DNA of 64,000 bases from Caldilineaceae bacterium (GCA_958295845.1 OY282376.1:248001-312000); one strand, 5' to 3'; shown: positions 45,357 to 54,570, counted from the stretch's first letter. A program made the numbers and translations. Notes: generated by a model not told the origin, from the letters alone.

Positions 45357-46391
45357 TCATCCCCTCCCGCACATGGCCTTGGCCGTCTCGACCACATAGT
45401 CGGTGTTGGGGATCGTCCGGTCCTCCATCGCCGGCGAGAACGGTACCGGCACGCTCATGGCGCCGATGCGCTTTACCGGGGCGTCGAGATAGTAGAATGC
45501 GCCATCGGCGATGACTGAGGCAATTTCCCCGGTGACGCCATACTGCCGGTAGCCCTCGTCGACCACAAGCGCCCGGCTGGTCTTTCGGGCGGACTGAATC
45601 AGTGTCTCAGCGTCCAGAGGGGACGTCGTGCGGGGATCGATCAGCTCTGCGCTGATGCCGGCCGCGGCCAGCTGATCGGCCGCTTCCAAGGCAACGTACA
45701 CCATTGAACTGGTCGCGACGATTGTGATGTCGTCGCCTGTTCGCTTGACGTCCGCCTGGCCCAACGGGAGGGTATACTCCTCCTCCGGCACCGGCCCCTC
45801 CTGTTGAAAGAGCGCCCTGTCTTCAAAAATCACGACCGGATTATCGTCGCGGATGGCGCTTTTCATCAGCCCCTTGGCGTCGTATGGCGTGGCCGGTATC
45901 GCTACCTTCAGGCCGGGAATGTGGCTGAAGAGCGCATGCAGTGACTGGCTGTGCTGGGCGGCAGTGCGGCTACCGGCCCCCATGGTCGTCCGCAAGACCA
46001 TGGGAACCTTCAGCTTGCCGCCGGACATGTAGTGGGTCTTGGCCGCCTGGTTGACCAACTGGTCCATCACCAGGGTAGCAAAGTCGCAGAACATGATGTC
46101 CACAATGGGCCGCATACCGGTGATGGCCGCGCCCACACCGATGCCGGCAATACCCGCCTCCGAAATCGGCGAATCGATCACCCGCTCCGGGCCGAACTTT
46201 TCATACAGGCCGACAAACACTTTGAATACCGAGCCAGCCACGGCAATATCTTCTCCGATGGCGAAGACGCGCTCGTCGCGGGCCATCTCCTCGTCAACAG
46301 CTTCGTGAATGGCCTGACCGAAGGTAATCTGACGTTCCCCCGGCGCGTGGATGGCCGGGCTGTAACGGATACCGTTCTCAAGCGTAGACAT
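45357..46391 (-). CDS. Dehydrogenase E1 component beta subunit (pyruvate/acetoin/2-oxoacid), orphan
   Basis: 344 residues of the transketolase central/C-terminal type. FAIGEDIAVAGSVFKVF, the SPISEAGIAGIGVGAAITG segment, the PIVDIMFCDFATLVMDQL motif and the C-terminal ALVVDEGYRQYGVTGEIA are all intact. In working complexes an alpha subunit supplies the thiamine-diphosphate motif. Here the alpha gene immediately upstream is a relic, so this beta subunit lacks its partner unless an alpha lies elsewhere. The start at 46391 overlaps the relic's stop by 14 bases, the remains of translational coupling. No E2 or E3 is nearby. Confidence 0.85.
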   Translation of the reverse strand: MSTLENGIRYSPAIHAPGERQITFGQAIHEAVDEEMARDERVFAIGEDIAVAGSVFKVFVGLYEKFGPERVIDSPISEAGIAGIGVGAAITGMRPIVDIMFCDFATLVMDQLVNQAAKTHYMSGGKLKVPMVLRTTMGAGSRTAAQHSQSLHALFSHIPGLKVAIPATPYDAKGLMKSAIRDDNPVVIFEDRALFQQEGPVPEEEYTLPLGQADVKRTGDDITIVATSSMVYVALEAADQLAAAGISAELIDPRTTSPLDAETLIQSARKTSRALVVDEGYRQYGVTGEIASVIADGAFYYLDAPVKRIGAMSVPVPFSPAMEDRTIPNTDYVVETAKAMCGRG

Positions 46392-46690
46392 GCCGCTCCA
46401 CCTCGCTTTCACTGGGAAATGCCGCCCCGAGGGCGAAGGCTACCGCGTCGTCAATGGCTGCCTTCACATCCTGCTGGATGCGTTCGAATACCTGCGCTTC
46501 CGCCTGCTTGCTCATTACCGGCCAGTCCTCGAGTAGCTTCACCGGGGCCCGCTTGGCCCACTCCGTCTACCCTTCACGCGTGCGGTAGAGGCGGTCGATA
46601 TCGCCGACGAGGAAGGCCGGCCCGCCCCCTTTGCGCGCCCGGTCGATCCACAGGCCGGGTCTCGCGGCAAATGTTGTCTTTCCGTCTGTT
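46378..46690 (-). pseudogene. Relic of E1 alpha subunit
   Basis: One frame reads ARKGGGPAFLVGD, then YRTREG-stop-TEWAKRAPVKLLEDW, then IQQDVKAAIDDAVAFALGAA and ends ERHVYA-stop. This is the C-terminal third of an E1 alpha subunit, with an internal deletion in the FLV...YR region and a TAG. The thiamine-diphosphate half is gone. Confidence 0.65.
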
Positions 46691-46704
46691 GTCATCATAC
46701 CTTA

Positions 46705-46802
46705 GTCCCTGCGCCTGTTGCGCTCGTCTACTCCGATGCAGGTCTCGTCTATCTCCACCTCACCGGAAAGAAAGCCGTCATCAACCAGACGCGTGGCTTT
46801 CT
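46705..46802 (-). pseudogene. IS1595/ISXO2-type transposase fragment
   Basis: About 33 codons read VDDGFLSGEVEIDETCIG and end in DERNRRRD. This is the first catalytic-Asp block of ISXO2-like transposases (EVEVDETYIGG). Nothing else of the element is identifiable, and the dispersed element copy 3 abuts it. Confidence 0.55.
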
Positions 46803-46865
46803 GGGCGGTCGGCCGCAAGCGGCCTCCCTTGTGCGGGGGGACACCCCCCGCAACGCCCCCCTCCA
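46803..46865. repeat. Dispersed hairpin-bearing intergenic element, copy 3 (truncated)
   Basis: GGGCGGTCGGCCGCAAGCGG, then CCTCCCTTGTGCGGGGGG and CCCCCCGCAACGCCCC. It matches copy 2 in its first half, with a longer C/G stem, and ends before the GCTAGCCACC and CTAGCCAACAGT tail. Confidence 0.7.
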
Positions 46866-47085
46866 AAAAACACGCCTCACCCACCATACGCCGTAATTCC
46901 AGCGGTGCGTCCCGTCCAAGGTGGCGGCTGCCCGCCAATATCGTGCCTGTAGGTGTCCCCCTTGTGGGTACCCTCCCTCGTGGACCTGATTCCGCTGATG
47001 AAACGTCGACACTTTTCCTCCGACACTGCGAAGGAAGGATCACAAAAAATACAATTCCCGTCAACAATGGTCGCGGTCACCAACC
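46866..47085. other. Decayed sequence, no intact gene
   Basis: Overlapping short frames on both strands, none with family resemblance that I can defend; probably remnants of mobile DNA. Confidence 0.3.
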
Positions 47086-47250
47086 GCTATCCTACGCCAT
47101 CCGCCAATCCTCCGGTGTGTCCTCATCAGACAGCCACTCGCCGGGCGTCTCGATCGCCCTGACCTCTCCCGGGTACCGGCGCAGCAGCATCCCCCGCCCC
47201 GGTCACCCTGAACCTGCCTCAACTGGCCGAAGAAACGCCGGTCAAAGACC
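47086..47250 (-). pseudogene. Displaced fragment of the MocA-like nucleotidyltransferase gene
   Basis: About 165 bases match the 3' end of the gene at 54571-56025 (region 54571-54745) at roughly 85-90% by eye, including the words for ETPGEWLADVDTPEDWR. It breaks off at GGTCAAAGACCGC, after which the two diverge. Confidence 0.65.
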
Positions 47251-47649
47251 GCACGCTGTCGAGCACTTCCTGGATTACGGTGTCCAGGTCCCCACTTTCG
47301 TTTTAATGCATATTACTAAGTCCTTCTGACTGCCGACCTGGGATCTGGGCCACGTCTGACCAAGCTCCGGTGGCAGACAAAATCGGAGTTGATACGATCC
47401 TGGTCCACTTGGCAATGAATGTACCTCTCAGTGAAAGTTGACACGGAAATGTTACCGTAGAATTCACATTGTCACGGCGATGACATAGACAAAAGTGTAT
47501 AATTAGGAAGATGAATTCTCTGGCCCACAAGAGGGGTTCATTTCCGTGACTATACAACACCATTATGGGATTCCGGCACATTGTATTGTGTGACTTTCTA
47601 CATATTCGTCTCCATCACTCTACAACAGTTCAAACATCGCATGGACGAT
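47251..47649. other. AT-richer intergenic stretch, no gene
   Basis: No coding frame of note. GTGTATAATTAGGAAGATG near 47492-47511 looks like a -10 box and ribosome site, but leads only to a 12-codon frame. Confidence 0.3.
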
Positions 47650-48040
47650 TGGCTGGATAACGGTGGCGGACCTGACGCTGGACAACCAGATACTGAGCGA
47701 GGCGTCTGAGGGAAACGTCAGAGCCCTTCGCGTCGTCGCCAGTGTGTCGACCTCGTGAAGAAGCTCTTAGGGTTGTCGGAGCAAGGACGCTCGACATCGA
47801 GCCTGGGTCACCGTGGGAGAACGGCTACATCGAGAGTTTCAACGGGAAGCTGAGGGACGAGCTGCTGGACAGGGAGGTCTTTTATACGTTGCTGGCGGTG
47901 CGTGTGCTGACGGAGCGGCACAGGCGGACTTGCAACCGGACTTATAACTGGGTCAGGCCGCACACAACTCCCTGGGCTACCGGCCGCCGGCGCCTGAGGC
48001 CCTCATGCCTGCCGACCCTCCTCCGCTGCCTGTCGGACTA
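47650..48040 (+). pseudogene. Internally deleted IS3-family insertion element
   Basis: The OrfA end (VADLTLDNQILSEASEGNV) runs into the OrfB start in another frame (SPSRRRQCVDLVKKLLGLSE). It then jumps to the OrfB C-terminus (IEPGSPWENGYIESFNGKLR, REVFYTLLAVRVL) and ends after a two-base insertion (PHNSLGYRPPAPEALMPAD in shifted frame). The middle of OrfB, including most of the DDE core, is deleted. The bases after the stop, GGTGGTACAAACATCGGGGC, resemble a terminal inverted repeat. Confidence 0.75.
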
Positions 48041-48299
48041 ACATAACGGGTGGTACAAACATCGGGGCCAGGTCATCTGTGCAGAGTGCGGATCCCGAAA
48101 GTCAGCGACACATAGCAGAAGATCTTCTGGTCTTGGATGGTCACGTCCCGTGCAAGGTTCCCCAACTCGCGCGTGGATAACCAGTATGCCCACCATCTCC
48201 ATAGCCGTCAGACCGAAACCGACAAACCATGACCGCAAGCAATACCGGCCCGCATTCAGTCGGACGCTCACATCAATCTGAAACTTTACGGAGACACGA
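48041..48299. other. Upstream region of the ankyrin gene
   Basis: No gene. It holds the presumed IS3 terminal repeat (48048-48075). GGAG at 48290 is the ribosome site of the ankyrin gene. Confidence 0.35.
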
Positions 48300-51200
48300 A
48301 TGATGAACATCGAAATGTACTTGCGGAAGTCGAAGATGGCCGTGGTATTCTTGCTGGCCGTATTTCTTAGTTGTGCGGCGACAATCCAGCCTATTGGCCT
48401 CGTAAACACGGCTGCCGCGCAAGAAGGGGACGCCAAGGCCGAGACGACATCCGAGTCTGTTCCTGGCCTGCAGGCCTGCCAGAAGGGAATGGCGCTGAGC
48501 CAAGGGGAGGCATGCGAGGTTAGCGGAAGTGCCACTCGTGTCGTTGTTGGAAGCACATCAGCATGCCTCGCCTTTTTTGAACCCGCGCTCCTTCTGGTTT
48601 GTCACGCCACGCAGATCGATTCGTCCGCAGTCCTATCTGCCAGCAAGGTCGGCGACAGCAGCTGGCTCATCGACGAACTTGCCGCTGAGCCGGGCAGTTG
48701 CGGAGAACTACTGGAAATACACGACGCAGTGCGGCTGGGCAGAACGGATTGGGTCTCCTGTCTCGCTTCGACCGATGTGGAACTGAACGCATGTGACGCC
48801 GAACATACGACACCTCTGAACATTGCGGTAGAGAAAGGGGCCAACGAGTTAGTTCAGATTCTTGTTGCCGCTGGCGCCGATGTGAACGTGCTGGATGGCT
48901 TCGGTGAATCACCTCTCGACATTGCACTGAGAAACGACGCTGCGGATATTGTGCAGATACTCGTTGACGCCGGTGCCAAAGGCGAGAGTTCGCTTTGTCT
49001 GCAAGCAGAATGGGCAATGGAAGCAGATGAAGAGACCGAGGAATTGCTTGGCCTTCTTCTAATGTACGTAATGCTCGAAGAATCCGGAGAACTTGACGCC
49101 GCGATCACCGAGATGTCGCAGGAATTCGTCTCGTTCCTGGCAGAGGTTCTCAGCGACTTAGATTCGGAAATCGAGGCGCAGGCTTTGGGCGACACATCCC
49201 TGAACATCGTTATTGAAATGCTTGTGCAGACCACCGTCGAGTTCATCGTGCCGGTTCTGGCCGCCGAAGGTGTCGATACCGGTTCTGAAGATGAGGTCAC
49301 CGAGTTCCTTCTGGCCGGCATGTTCGGCGACGCTGACATAGAGGCTGGCATCGCAGAGCTTCGCAGCATCGGATACTTCGACGACACAACAGGAGATGCG
49401 ATCACAGCATTTTCCCACAACTATCCGGCGGGGCTGGCGAAAATCCTCGTCGCCGCGAGCGCAGGCGTTGCGGTTGAAGACCCTATCAGGATCTTCTCGC
49501 AGAGTCTTGTGGCGGATTTTGCGGGCATTCTTGTTTCCGCCGGCTCGGAAGTTGACCCAGCTGTCCTCGGGGAGACGCCCCTGCAAGCCGCGGTAGCGTA
49601 TATAACCTCTGAGACCTTACGAGTGTTCCTTACCGAACAGAACATTCAGACTCTCATCGCCTCCAGTGGGTACGAAGATGACAAGGCCCTCCTCCAATCT
49701 GTGGGTATGGTCCAAGACGGCGAATTGAAAAGGGACTTCCGCATATGGGGGGATGCCCCTCTTCTCGGCGCGTTAGAGCAAGGTGACCACGAGATTGTAC
49801 GGCTTCTGGTTGAAGCGGGTGTGGATGTCAACGCAGCCGAGGGCTTCGGCGGCAATACGCCCCTCCACGAAGCCGTGGCGCAGGGCAATGGAGAGATCGT
49901 GAAGATCCTGGTCGCTGCCGGCGCGGACGTCAATGCGGCAGGTTCTATGAGTCGTACGCCCCTCAGTCTTGCGGCTGAGGAAGGCGCGACAGAGATTATG
50001 CAGATTCTGTTGGGGTCGGGCCCGGACGCTGACACGCCAGCGGGCGGCGAGGACAAGGAGGCTGCATCGACGCCATCCATTGGAAGTGAGGCGCTCTATA
50101 CGGCAATAGCGAAGGGTGATGTGGCGATGGTGCGGCTTCTGGTTGAAGCGGGTGCGGATGTCAACGCAGCCGAGGGCTTCGGCGGCAATACACCCCTCCA
50201 CGAAGCCGTGGAGCAGGGCGACGCGGAGATCGTGAAGATTCTGGTTGAAGCGGGCGCGGATGTCGAGGCAAAAGGCTACTTTGACAGTACGCCCCTCAGT
50301 CTTGCGGCTGAAGAAGGCGCGGCAGAGATTATGCAGATTCTGCTGGGGTCGGGCCCGGACGCTGACACGCCAGCGGGCGGCGAGGACAAGGAAGCTGAAT
50401 CAATGCCGTCCATTGGAAGCGAGGCGCTCTATACTGCGATAGAGAAGGGTGATGTGGCGATGGTGCGGCTTCTGGTTGAAGCGGGTGCGGATGTCAACGC
50501 AGCCGAGGGCTTCGGCGGCAATACACCCCTCCACGAAGCCGTGGAGCAGGGCGACGCGGAGATCGTGAAGATTCTGGTTGAAGCGGGCGCGGATGTCGAG
50601 GCAAAAGGCTACTTTGACCGTACGCCCCTCAGTCTTGCGGCTGAAGAAGGCGCGGCAGAGATTATGCAGATTCTGCTGGGGTCGGGCCCGGACGCTGACA
50701 CGCCAGCGGGCGGCGAGGACAAGGAAGCTGAATCAATGCCGTCCATTGGAAGCGAGGCGCTCTATACTGCGATAGAGAAGGGTGATGTGGCAATGGTGCG
50801 GCTTCTGGTTGAAGCGGGTGCCGATGTCAACGCAGCCACAGGCTTCGGCGGCAATACACCCCTTCACGAAGCTGTGGAGCAGGGCGACGTGGAGATCGTG
50901 AAGATTCTGGTTGAAGCGGGCGCGGATGTCGAGGCAAAAGGCTACTTTGACAGTACGCCCCTCAGTCTTGCGGCTGAGGAAGGCGCGTCAGAGATTATGC
51001 AGATTCTGCTGGGGTCGGGCCCGGACGCTGACACGCCAGCGGGCGGCGAGGACAAGGAAGCTGAATCAATGCCGTCCATTGGAAGCGAGGCGCTCTATAC
51101 TGCGATAGAGAAGGGTGATGTGGCGATGGTGCGGCTTCTGGTTGAAGCGGGTGCCGATGTCAACGCAGCCACAGGCTTCGGCGGCGATACACCCCTTCAC

Positions 51201-51374
51201 GAAGCTGTGGAGCAGGGCGACGTGGAGATCGTGAAGATTCTGGTTGAAGCGGGCGCGGATGTCGAGGCAAAAGGCTACTTTGACCGTACGCCCCTCAGTC
51301 TTGCGGCTGAGGAAGGCGCGACAGAGATTATGCGCATTTTGTTGGGCCTTGATGGAAACACAGATGAAAATTGA
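48300..51374 (+). CDS. Secreted ankyrin-repeat protein with near-identical tandem units
   Basis: 1024 residues. A signal peptide (AVVFLLAVFLSCAATIQPIG, cleaved near NTAAAQ) is followed by a Cys-containing N-terminal region. Scattered ankyrin repeats (about 155-225) lead into a long helical, acidic middle part (225-475). Five modules follow, each with three ankyrin repeats (the TPLHEAVEQGD and TPLSLAAEEG types) and an acidic linker GSGPDADTPAGGEDKEAES. The last four modules are nearly identical over 333-bp units. Secreted ankyrin proteins are protein-binding and common in symbionts, where they contact host or neighbour proteins. GGAG with a six-base spacer sets the start. It is flanked by IS relics. 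Confidence 0.85.
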   Translation: MMNIEMYLRKSKMAVVFLLAVFLSCAATIQPIGLVNTAAAQEGDAKAETTSESVPGLQACQKGMALSQGEACEVSGSATRVVVGSTSACLAFFEPALLLVCHATQIDSSAVLSASKVGDSSWLIDELAAEPGSCGELLEIHDAVRLGRTDWVSCLASTDVELNACDAEHTTPLNIAVEKGANELVQILVAAGADVNVLDGFGESPLDIALRNDAADIVQILVDAGAKGESSLCLQAEWAMEADEETEELLGLLLMYVMLEESGELDAAITEMSQEFVSFLAEVLSDLDSEIEAQALGDTSLNIVIEMLVQTTVEFIVPVLAAEGVDTGSEDEVTEFLLAGMFGDADIEAGIAELRSIGYFDDTTGDAITAFSHNYPAGLAKILVAASAGVAVEDPIRIFSQSLVADFAGILVSAGSEVDPAVLGETPLQAAVAYITSETLRVFLTEQNIQTLIASSGYEDDKALLQSVGMVQDGELKRDFRIWGDAPLLGALEQGDHEIVRLLVEAGVDVNAAEGFGGNTPLHEAVAQGNGEIVKILVAAGADVNAAGSMSRTPLSLAAEEGATEIMQILLGSGPDADTPAGGEDKEAASTPSIGSEALYTAIAKGDVAMVRLLVEAGADVNAAEGFGGNTPLHEAVEQGDAEIVKILVEAGADVEAKGYFDSTPLSLAAEEGAAEIMQILLGSGPDADTPAGGEDKEAESMPSIGSEALYTAIEKGDVAMVRLLVEAGADVNAAEGFGGNTPLHEAVEQGDAEIVKILVEAGADVEAKGYFDRTPLSLAAEEGAAEIMQILLGSGPDADTPAGGEDKEAESMPSIGSEALYTAIEKGDVAMVRLLVEAGADVNAATGFGGNTPLHEAVEQGDVEIVKILVEAGADVEAKGYFDSTPLSLAAEEGASEIMQILLGSGPDADTPAGGEDKEAESMPSIGSEALYTAIEKGDVAMVRLLVEAGADVNAATGFGGDTPLHEAVEQGDVEIVKILVEAGADVEAKGYFDRTPLSLAAEEGATEIMRILLGLDGNTDEN
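50082..51374 (+). repeat. 333-bp tandem repeats encoding ankyrin modules
   Basis: Units start at 50082, 50415, 50748 and 51081, exactly 333 bp (111 codons) apart. The last is cut short by the stop. The nucleotide sequence is nearly invariant between copies, including silent positions; the 65-codon shifted frames at 50245 and 50578 are identical. An older, divergent unit precedes at about 49745-50081. This points to recent amplification or gene conversion. Confidence 0.92.
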
Positions 51375-51993
51375 CATTTGCGAGGACGGATGAACTACGA
51401 AGTACACGAAGGGGGTTTCCTGCGCCGGTGACCAGCACTTTTTCATTCTCCTTTCGCATAAAAGGGCAGACGCCTGGCCGATGTCGAACCGACCGCAAAT
51501 GACCAGAATGCGGCTCACTGGTACCCGCTGCAGCCGTACAGGCGGAGTGGTGTGCTCTGGTTGATTTCGATCTTTGGCTTACGCAACGTGTAAAACGAAA
51601 GGCGTCCCGGACAGACACTGTAACCCCTGGTCAGAGCACAAAGCGCTCTTCAGCTGATTTACAATTGTTCAGACTATGCTCCGATCCTTCATAGCTGTAG
51701 AAGGCTGAGAGATTGCTCTCACCTGCCTGCAACTGATGGGCCGAGATTTGCTACCGGAGGAAGCTATTCTCATCTCTAATGCTTCGCCTCCGCCGATGGC
51801 AAAGGACAGCACCGCTTCCTACGCGACGCGAAACTTGAAGGATGACGTGTCTCGTCGCCGTCTCTTGGCCATCGAGCTGGCTCTCCGTGTACTTGGCGCA
51901 CTGCATTACTGCACACCTCAGCTTATACTCGACAGTGAGGCCCAGTAAGCATGATCTACTTACTGTCCAGACTGGAATTTCGGGAGGGTGGAG
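51375..51993. other. Non-coding gap of about 620 bp
   Basis: Nothing recognisable: no long frame with a ribosome site, no repeat of the dispersed families, no RNA-like fold. GGGAGG at about 51981 serves the next gene. Confidence 0.4.
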
Positions 51994-54009
51994 ATGAGCT
52001 GTTCCAACTGTGGGCGCGAAATTACGCCAGGCGACAAGTTCTGCTCCTACTGCGGTGCCGCCTTGGGAAACGCTGGCGGTCGGCCTGATTTCGAATCGGC
52101 TGAAGCCTACGATTTGCAGACCGTCGTTGCTGGGCTGCAAGCGCAGGTCGGCCGGTTGCAAGCGCAGATTATCCAGCAGACACAGCGTATCGACGCACTC
52201 GAAACTGCCAGCCAAGACCTTGCCAGCCCAGACCCTGCCCTGGCAACGCCGCCATTGGCAACGCCGGGCCATGCTGCTGCTCCGGACAGGGCACCTGTGG
52301 AAACCGCACAGGCGCCCGCTGCCCAGCGGGAACCTCCGACCGCGGCACCCCCCGCTGACGAGAAGAGCGCCCGGTCCTCCCGCGACTTGGAATGGCTTGT
52401 AGGGGGCAACTGGCTGGCCCGCGTCGGCACCCTGGCGCTGATCATCGGGATTGGCTTTTTTCTCAAGCTCGCCTTCGACAATGACTGGATAGGGGAGACC
52501 GGGCGGGTCGTTATGGGACTCGCAGTTGGCGCGGCCCTGCTCGCCGGCGGCGAACTCTGGGCTCGCAGGTATCCGGCGTGGGCCCAGGCGGTCACAGGAG
52601 GCGGCATATCCATATTGTACCTGTCTATATACGCCGCCCACGTTCTCTATTACCTGGTCCCGGCAACGACCGCCCTGTTGCTTTCCAGCCTTGTGACCCT
52701 GGCCGCCGCCACTCTGGCGCTGCGCCATGATGCGCGGGCCGTTGCCGTCCTTGGGATTCTGGGCGGGTTCGCCACGCCACTGTTCCTGGCCGACAGGCTG
52801 CCGGGTCAGTGGGAGGTCCTCGCCTACGTGCTGATGCTGGATCTGGGTGTCCTGGCCCTCGCCGTCGCCCGCAACTGGCGCTGGTTCACCCTTCTGGCCC
52901 TGCTTGGTTCCCTGGCGCTCTTCGGGTTCTGGCTTGAAGAGTTGAACCCCGACCTGGTGCTGGCCCAAGTGGGCATAACTCTCATTTTCCTCATTTTCGT
53001 GGGCGCGACGACACTGTTTCACCTGCTCCGGCGCCGCACTCCGGATTTCCTCGACCAGTGCCTGATCGTGTTGAACGGGATGGCCTACTTTGGAATCAGC
53101 TACGCCATACTGTCCGACGAGTACCGAGCCTGGATGGGCGGTTTCACCTTGCTGCTGGCCCTGTTTTACGGCATATCAGGTTACGGGATTCTGGCCCGGT
53201 ACCCGGAACAGCTGCGGCTCAGCCTCTTTAACCTGGGAATGGCCCTGGTCTTTCTGACCATAGCCGTTCCCGTGCAGCTTGACGGCCCCTGGGTCACGAT
53301 AGCCTGGGCGGCGCAGATGGTGGTCCTGGTCTGGCTGTCCTTCCTGTTGGGCGTGCCACAACTGCGCTGGGGGGCTCTCGTCATCCTCGGGCTGGTTGCC
53401 TTCCAACTGATCGTATACTACTTCGCGCCGATTCTCTTCCATCAACTCATAAGCTTCTTCTCCACGCCCGACTGGCAGGCAGCCTATTTCGACGGCGACC
53501 GCACCAACTGGCCGGTGGTGAACCGGCGCTTCATGGCGCCTGCCGCCGCGATCGCCGCGATCTCTCTGTCGGCCTTCTTCATACGGCGTTGGGGAGGCCA
53601 CCCCGCTCGTCCCGGGGACGGCCTTCTCGCTTCTATTCTGCTGATTGCGGCCAACGGCCTGACGCTGTTCGCGCTCAGCACCGAGTTGATAGACTCGGTG
53701 AACCGGGGCTTCTTCGCCATTGATCCGGAGATCGCCGGCAATGTAATCAGCCTGTCTCTGAGCGCGCTGTGGGCCCTGTACGCGGCGGTGCTGATTGTCC
53801 TGGGTATAGTGCGCCGCAGTCGCTGGCCGCGGCTGGCCGGATTGGGGTTGTTGGCAGTGCCCGTCGCCAAGCTTTTCCTCTACGACGCCTTCAGCCTGGG
53901 ACAGGTATACCGGGTGACCGCTTTTATCGGTCTGGGCGTGCTGCTTGTCATCGGCGGGTTCCTGTACCAGCGCCACGGCAGAGTAATTCGAGGATTTCTG
54001 TTGGAGTGA
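51994..54009 (+). CDS. DUF2339-family membrane protein with N-terminal zinc ribbon
   Basis: 671 residues. A zinc ribbon (SCSNCGREITPGDKFCSYCG) is followed by a coiled coil (about 40-70) and a Pro/Ala-rich linker. About 16-18 membrane helices begin at VGGNWLARVGTLALIIGIGF, the typical DUF2339 opening with GNWLARVG. Function unknown; members are large polytopic proteins with ribbon heads. The ATG at 51994 is preferred over the GTG at 51988 because GGGAGG precedes it with good spacing. The membrane part is complete to the stop. Confidence 0.82.
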   Translation: MSCSNCGREITPGDKFCSYCGAALGNAGGRPDFESAEAYDLQTVVAGLQAQVGRLQAQIIQQTQRIDALETASQDLASPDPALATPPLATPGHAAAPDRAPVETAQAPAAQREPPTAAPPADEKSARSSRDLEWLVGGNWLARVGTLALIIGIGFFLKLAFDNDWIGETGRVVMGLAVGAALLAGGELWARRYPAWAQAVTGGGISILYLSIYAAHVLYYLVPATTALLLSSLVTLAAATLALRHDARAVAVLGILGGFATPLFLADRLPGQWEVLAYVLMLDLGVLALAVARNWRWFTLLALLGSLALFGFWLEELNPDLVLAQVGITLIFLIFVGATTLFHLLRRRTPDFLDQCLIVLNGMAYFGISYAILSDEYRAWMGGFTLLLALFYGISGYGILARYPEQLRLSLFNLGMALVFLTIAVPVQLDGPWVTIAWAAQMVVLVWLSFLLGVPQLRWGALVILGLVAFQLIVYYFAPILFHQLISFFSTPDWQAAYFDGDRTNWPVVNRRFMAPAAAIAAISLSAFFIRRWGGHPARPGDGLLASILLIAANGLTLFALSTELIDSVNRGFFAIDPEIAGNVISLSLSALWALYAAVLIVLGIVRRSRWPRLAGLGLLAVPVAKLFLYDAFSLGQVYRVTAFIGLGVLLVIGGFLYQRHGRVIRGFLLE

Positions 54010-54570
54010 GACCCAATCGAGTCATGCCGCCCGGCCTACGCTCGACAGAATTCGCTACTAACAAAACACACAGACCATTCAACACCACCGGGCTGGGAAA
54101 GTTCGTCAGAGGGCGGACAGCAGCCGCCGGGCCCGGGTTGACACCTCGCCCCGCCTCCGATCCCACAGATCATCAGCCGGCACCAGATAGGCCGAAACAA
54201 ACTGACGTTTCGTTGGCGCTGCGCGCTCGCCTTCGCTCGATATCTTGCGCTCGATATCTTGCTGTCCGTCAGGGCTGCCTGCACGCTCCGAAACGTCCCA
54301 ACTTGGGACATTTCAGGATTCTCTTGCCGTAACTGGATGAACCGATGCGCCACCGATCGGGCGTGCTCGTGGTCGCGCAGAGGAAGGCGTGCCAGCGCAT
54401 CGAAGCCGGTGGCTTCGCATCGGTTACACTCTGACCAGGTGCTCCCGATCCGCAGATATCCAAATGGGGAAACCAGCACACCGGACATAGCTCAAGCGTT
54501 ACAGAAGCAGTTAAGCTGTTCTGCGCGGATTGCCATACCCGGCGCCACTTCAGACAAACCGCAGAGCGCC
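54010..54570. other. Non-coding gap with rRNA relic
   Basis: No gene with clear support. A direct repeat CGCTCGATATCTTG occurs twice at 54234-54262, and a 23S fragment lies at 54435-54510. A 150-codon minus-strand frame crosses this gap but lacks a ribosome site and known motifs. Confidence 0.4.
54435..54510 (+). pseudogene. Second relic of the 23S rRNA 5' domain
   Basis: GATCCGCAGATATCCAAATG followed by GGGAAACC-AGCACACCGG. It shares with the relic at 44940 not only the universal core but also the following CACACC...GACATAGCT...AGCG, so the two are copies of one ancestor fragment. Shorter and more decayed than the first. Confidence 0.5.

Noticed and set aside
50082..51374. Could the regular repeats be a CRISPR array?
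   Set aside because: Units are 333 bp with no short spacers, and they are coding in frame throughout.
54036..54488. 150-codon minus-strand frame in the gap after the DUF2339 gene
   Set aside because: Its start region is the antisense of the 23S relic; no motif and no ribosome site.
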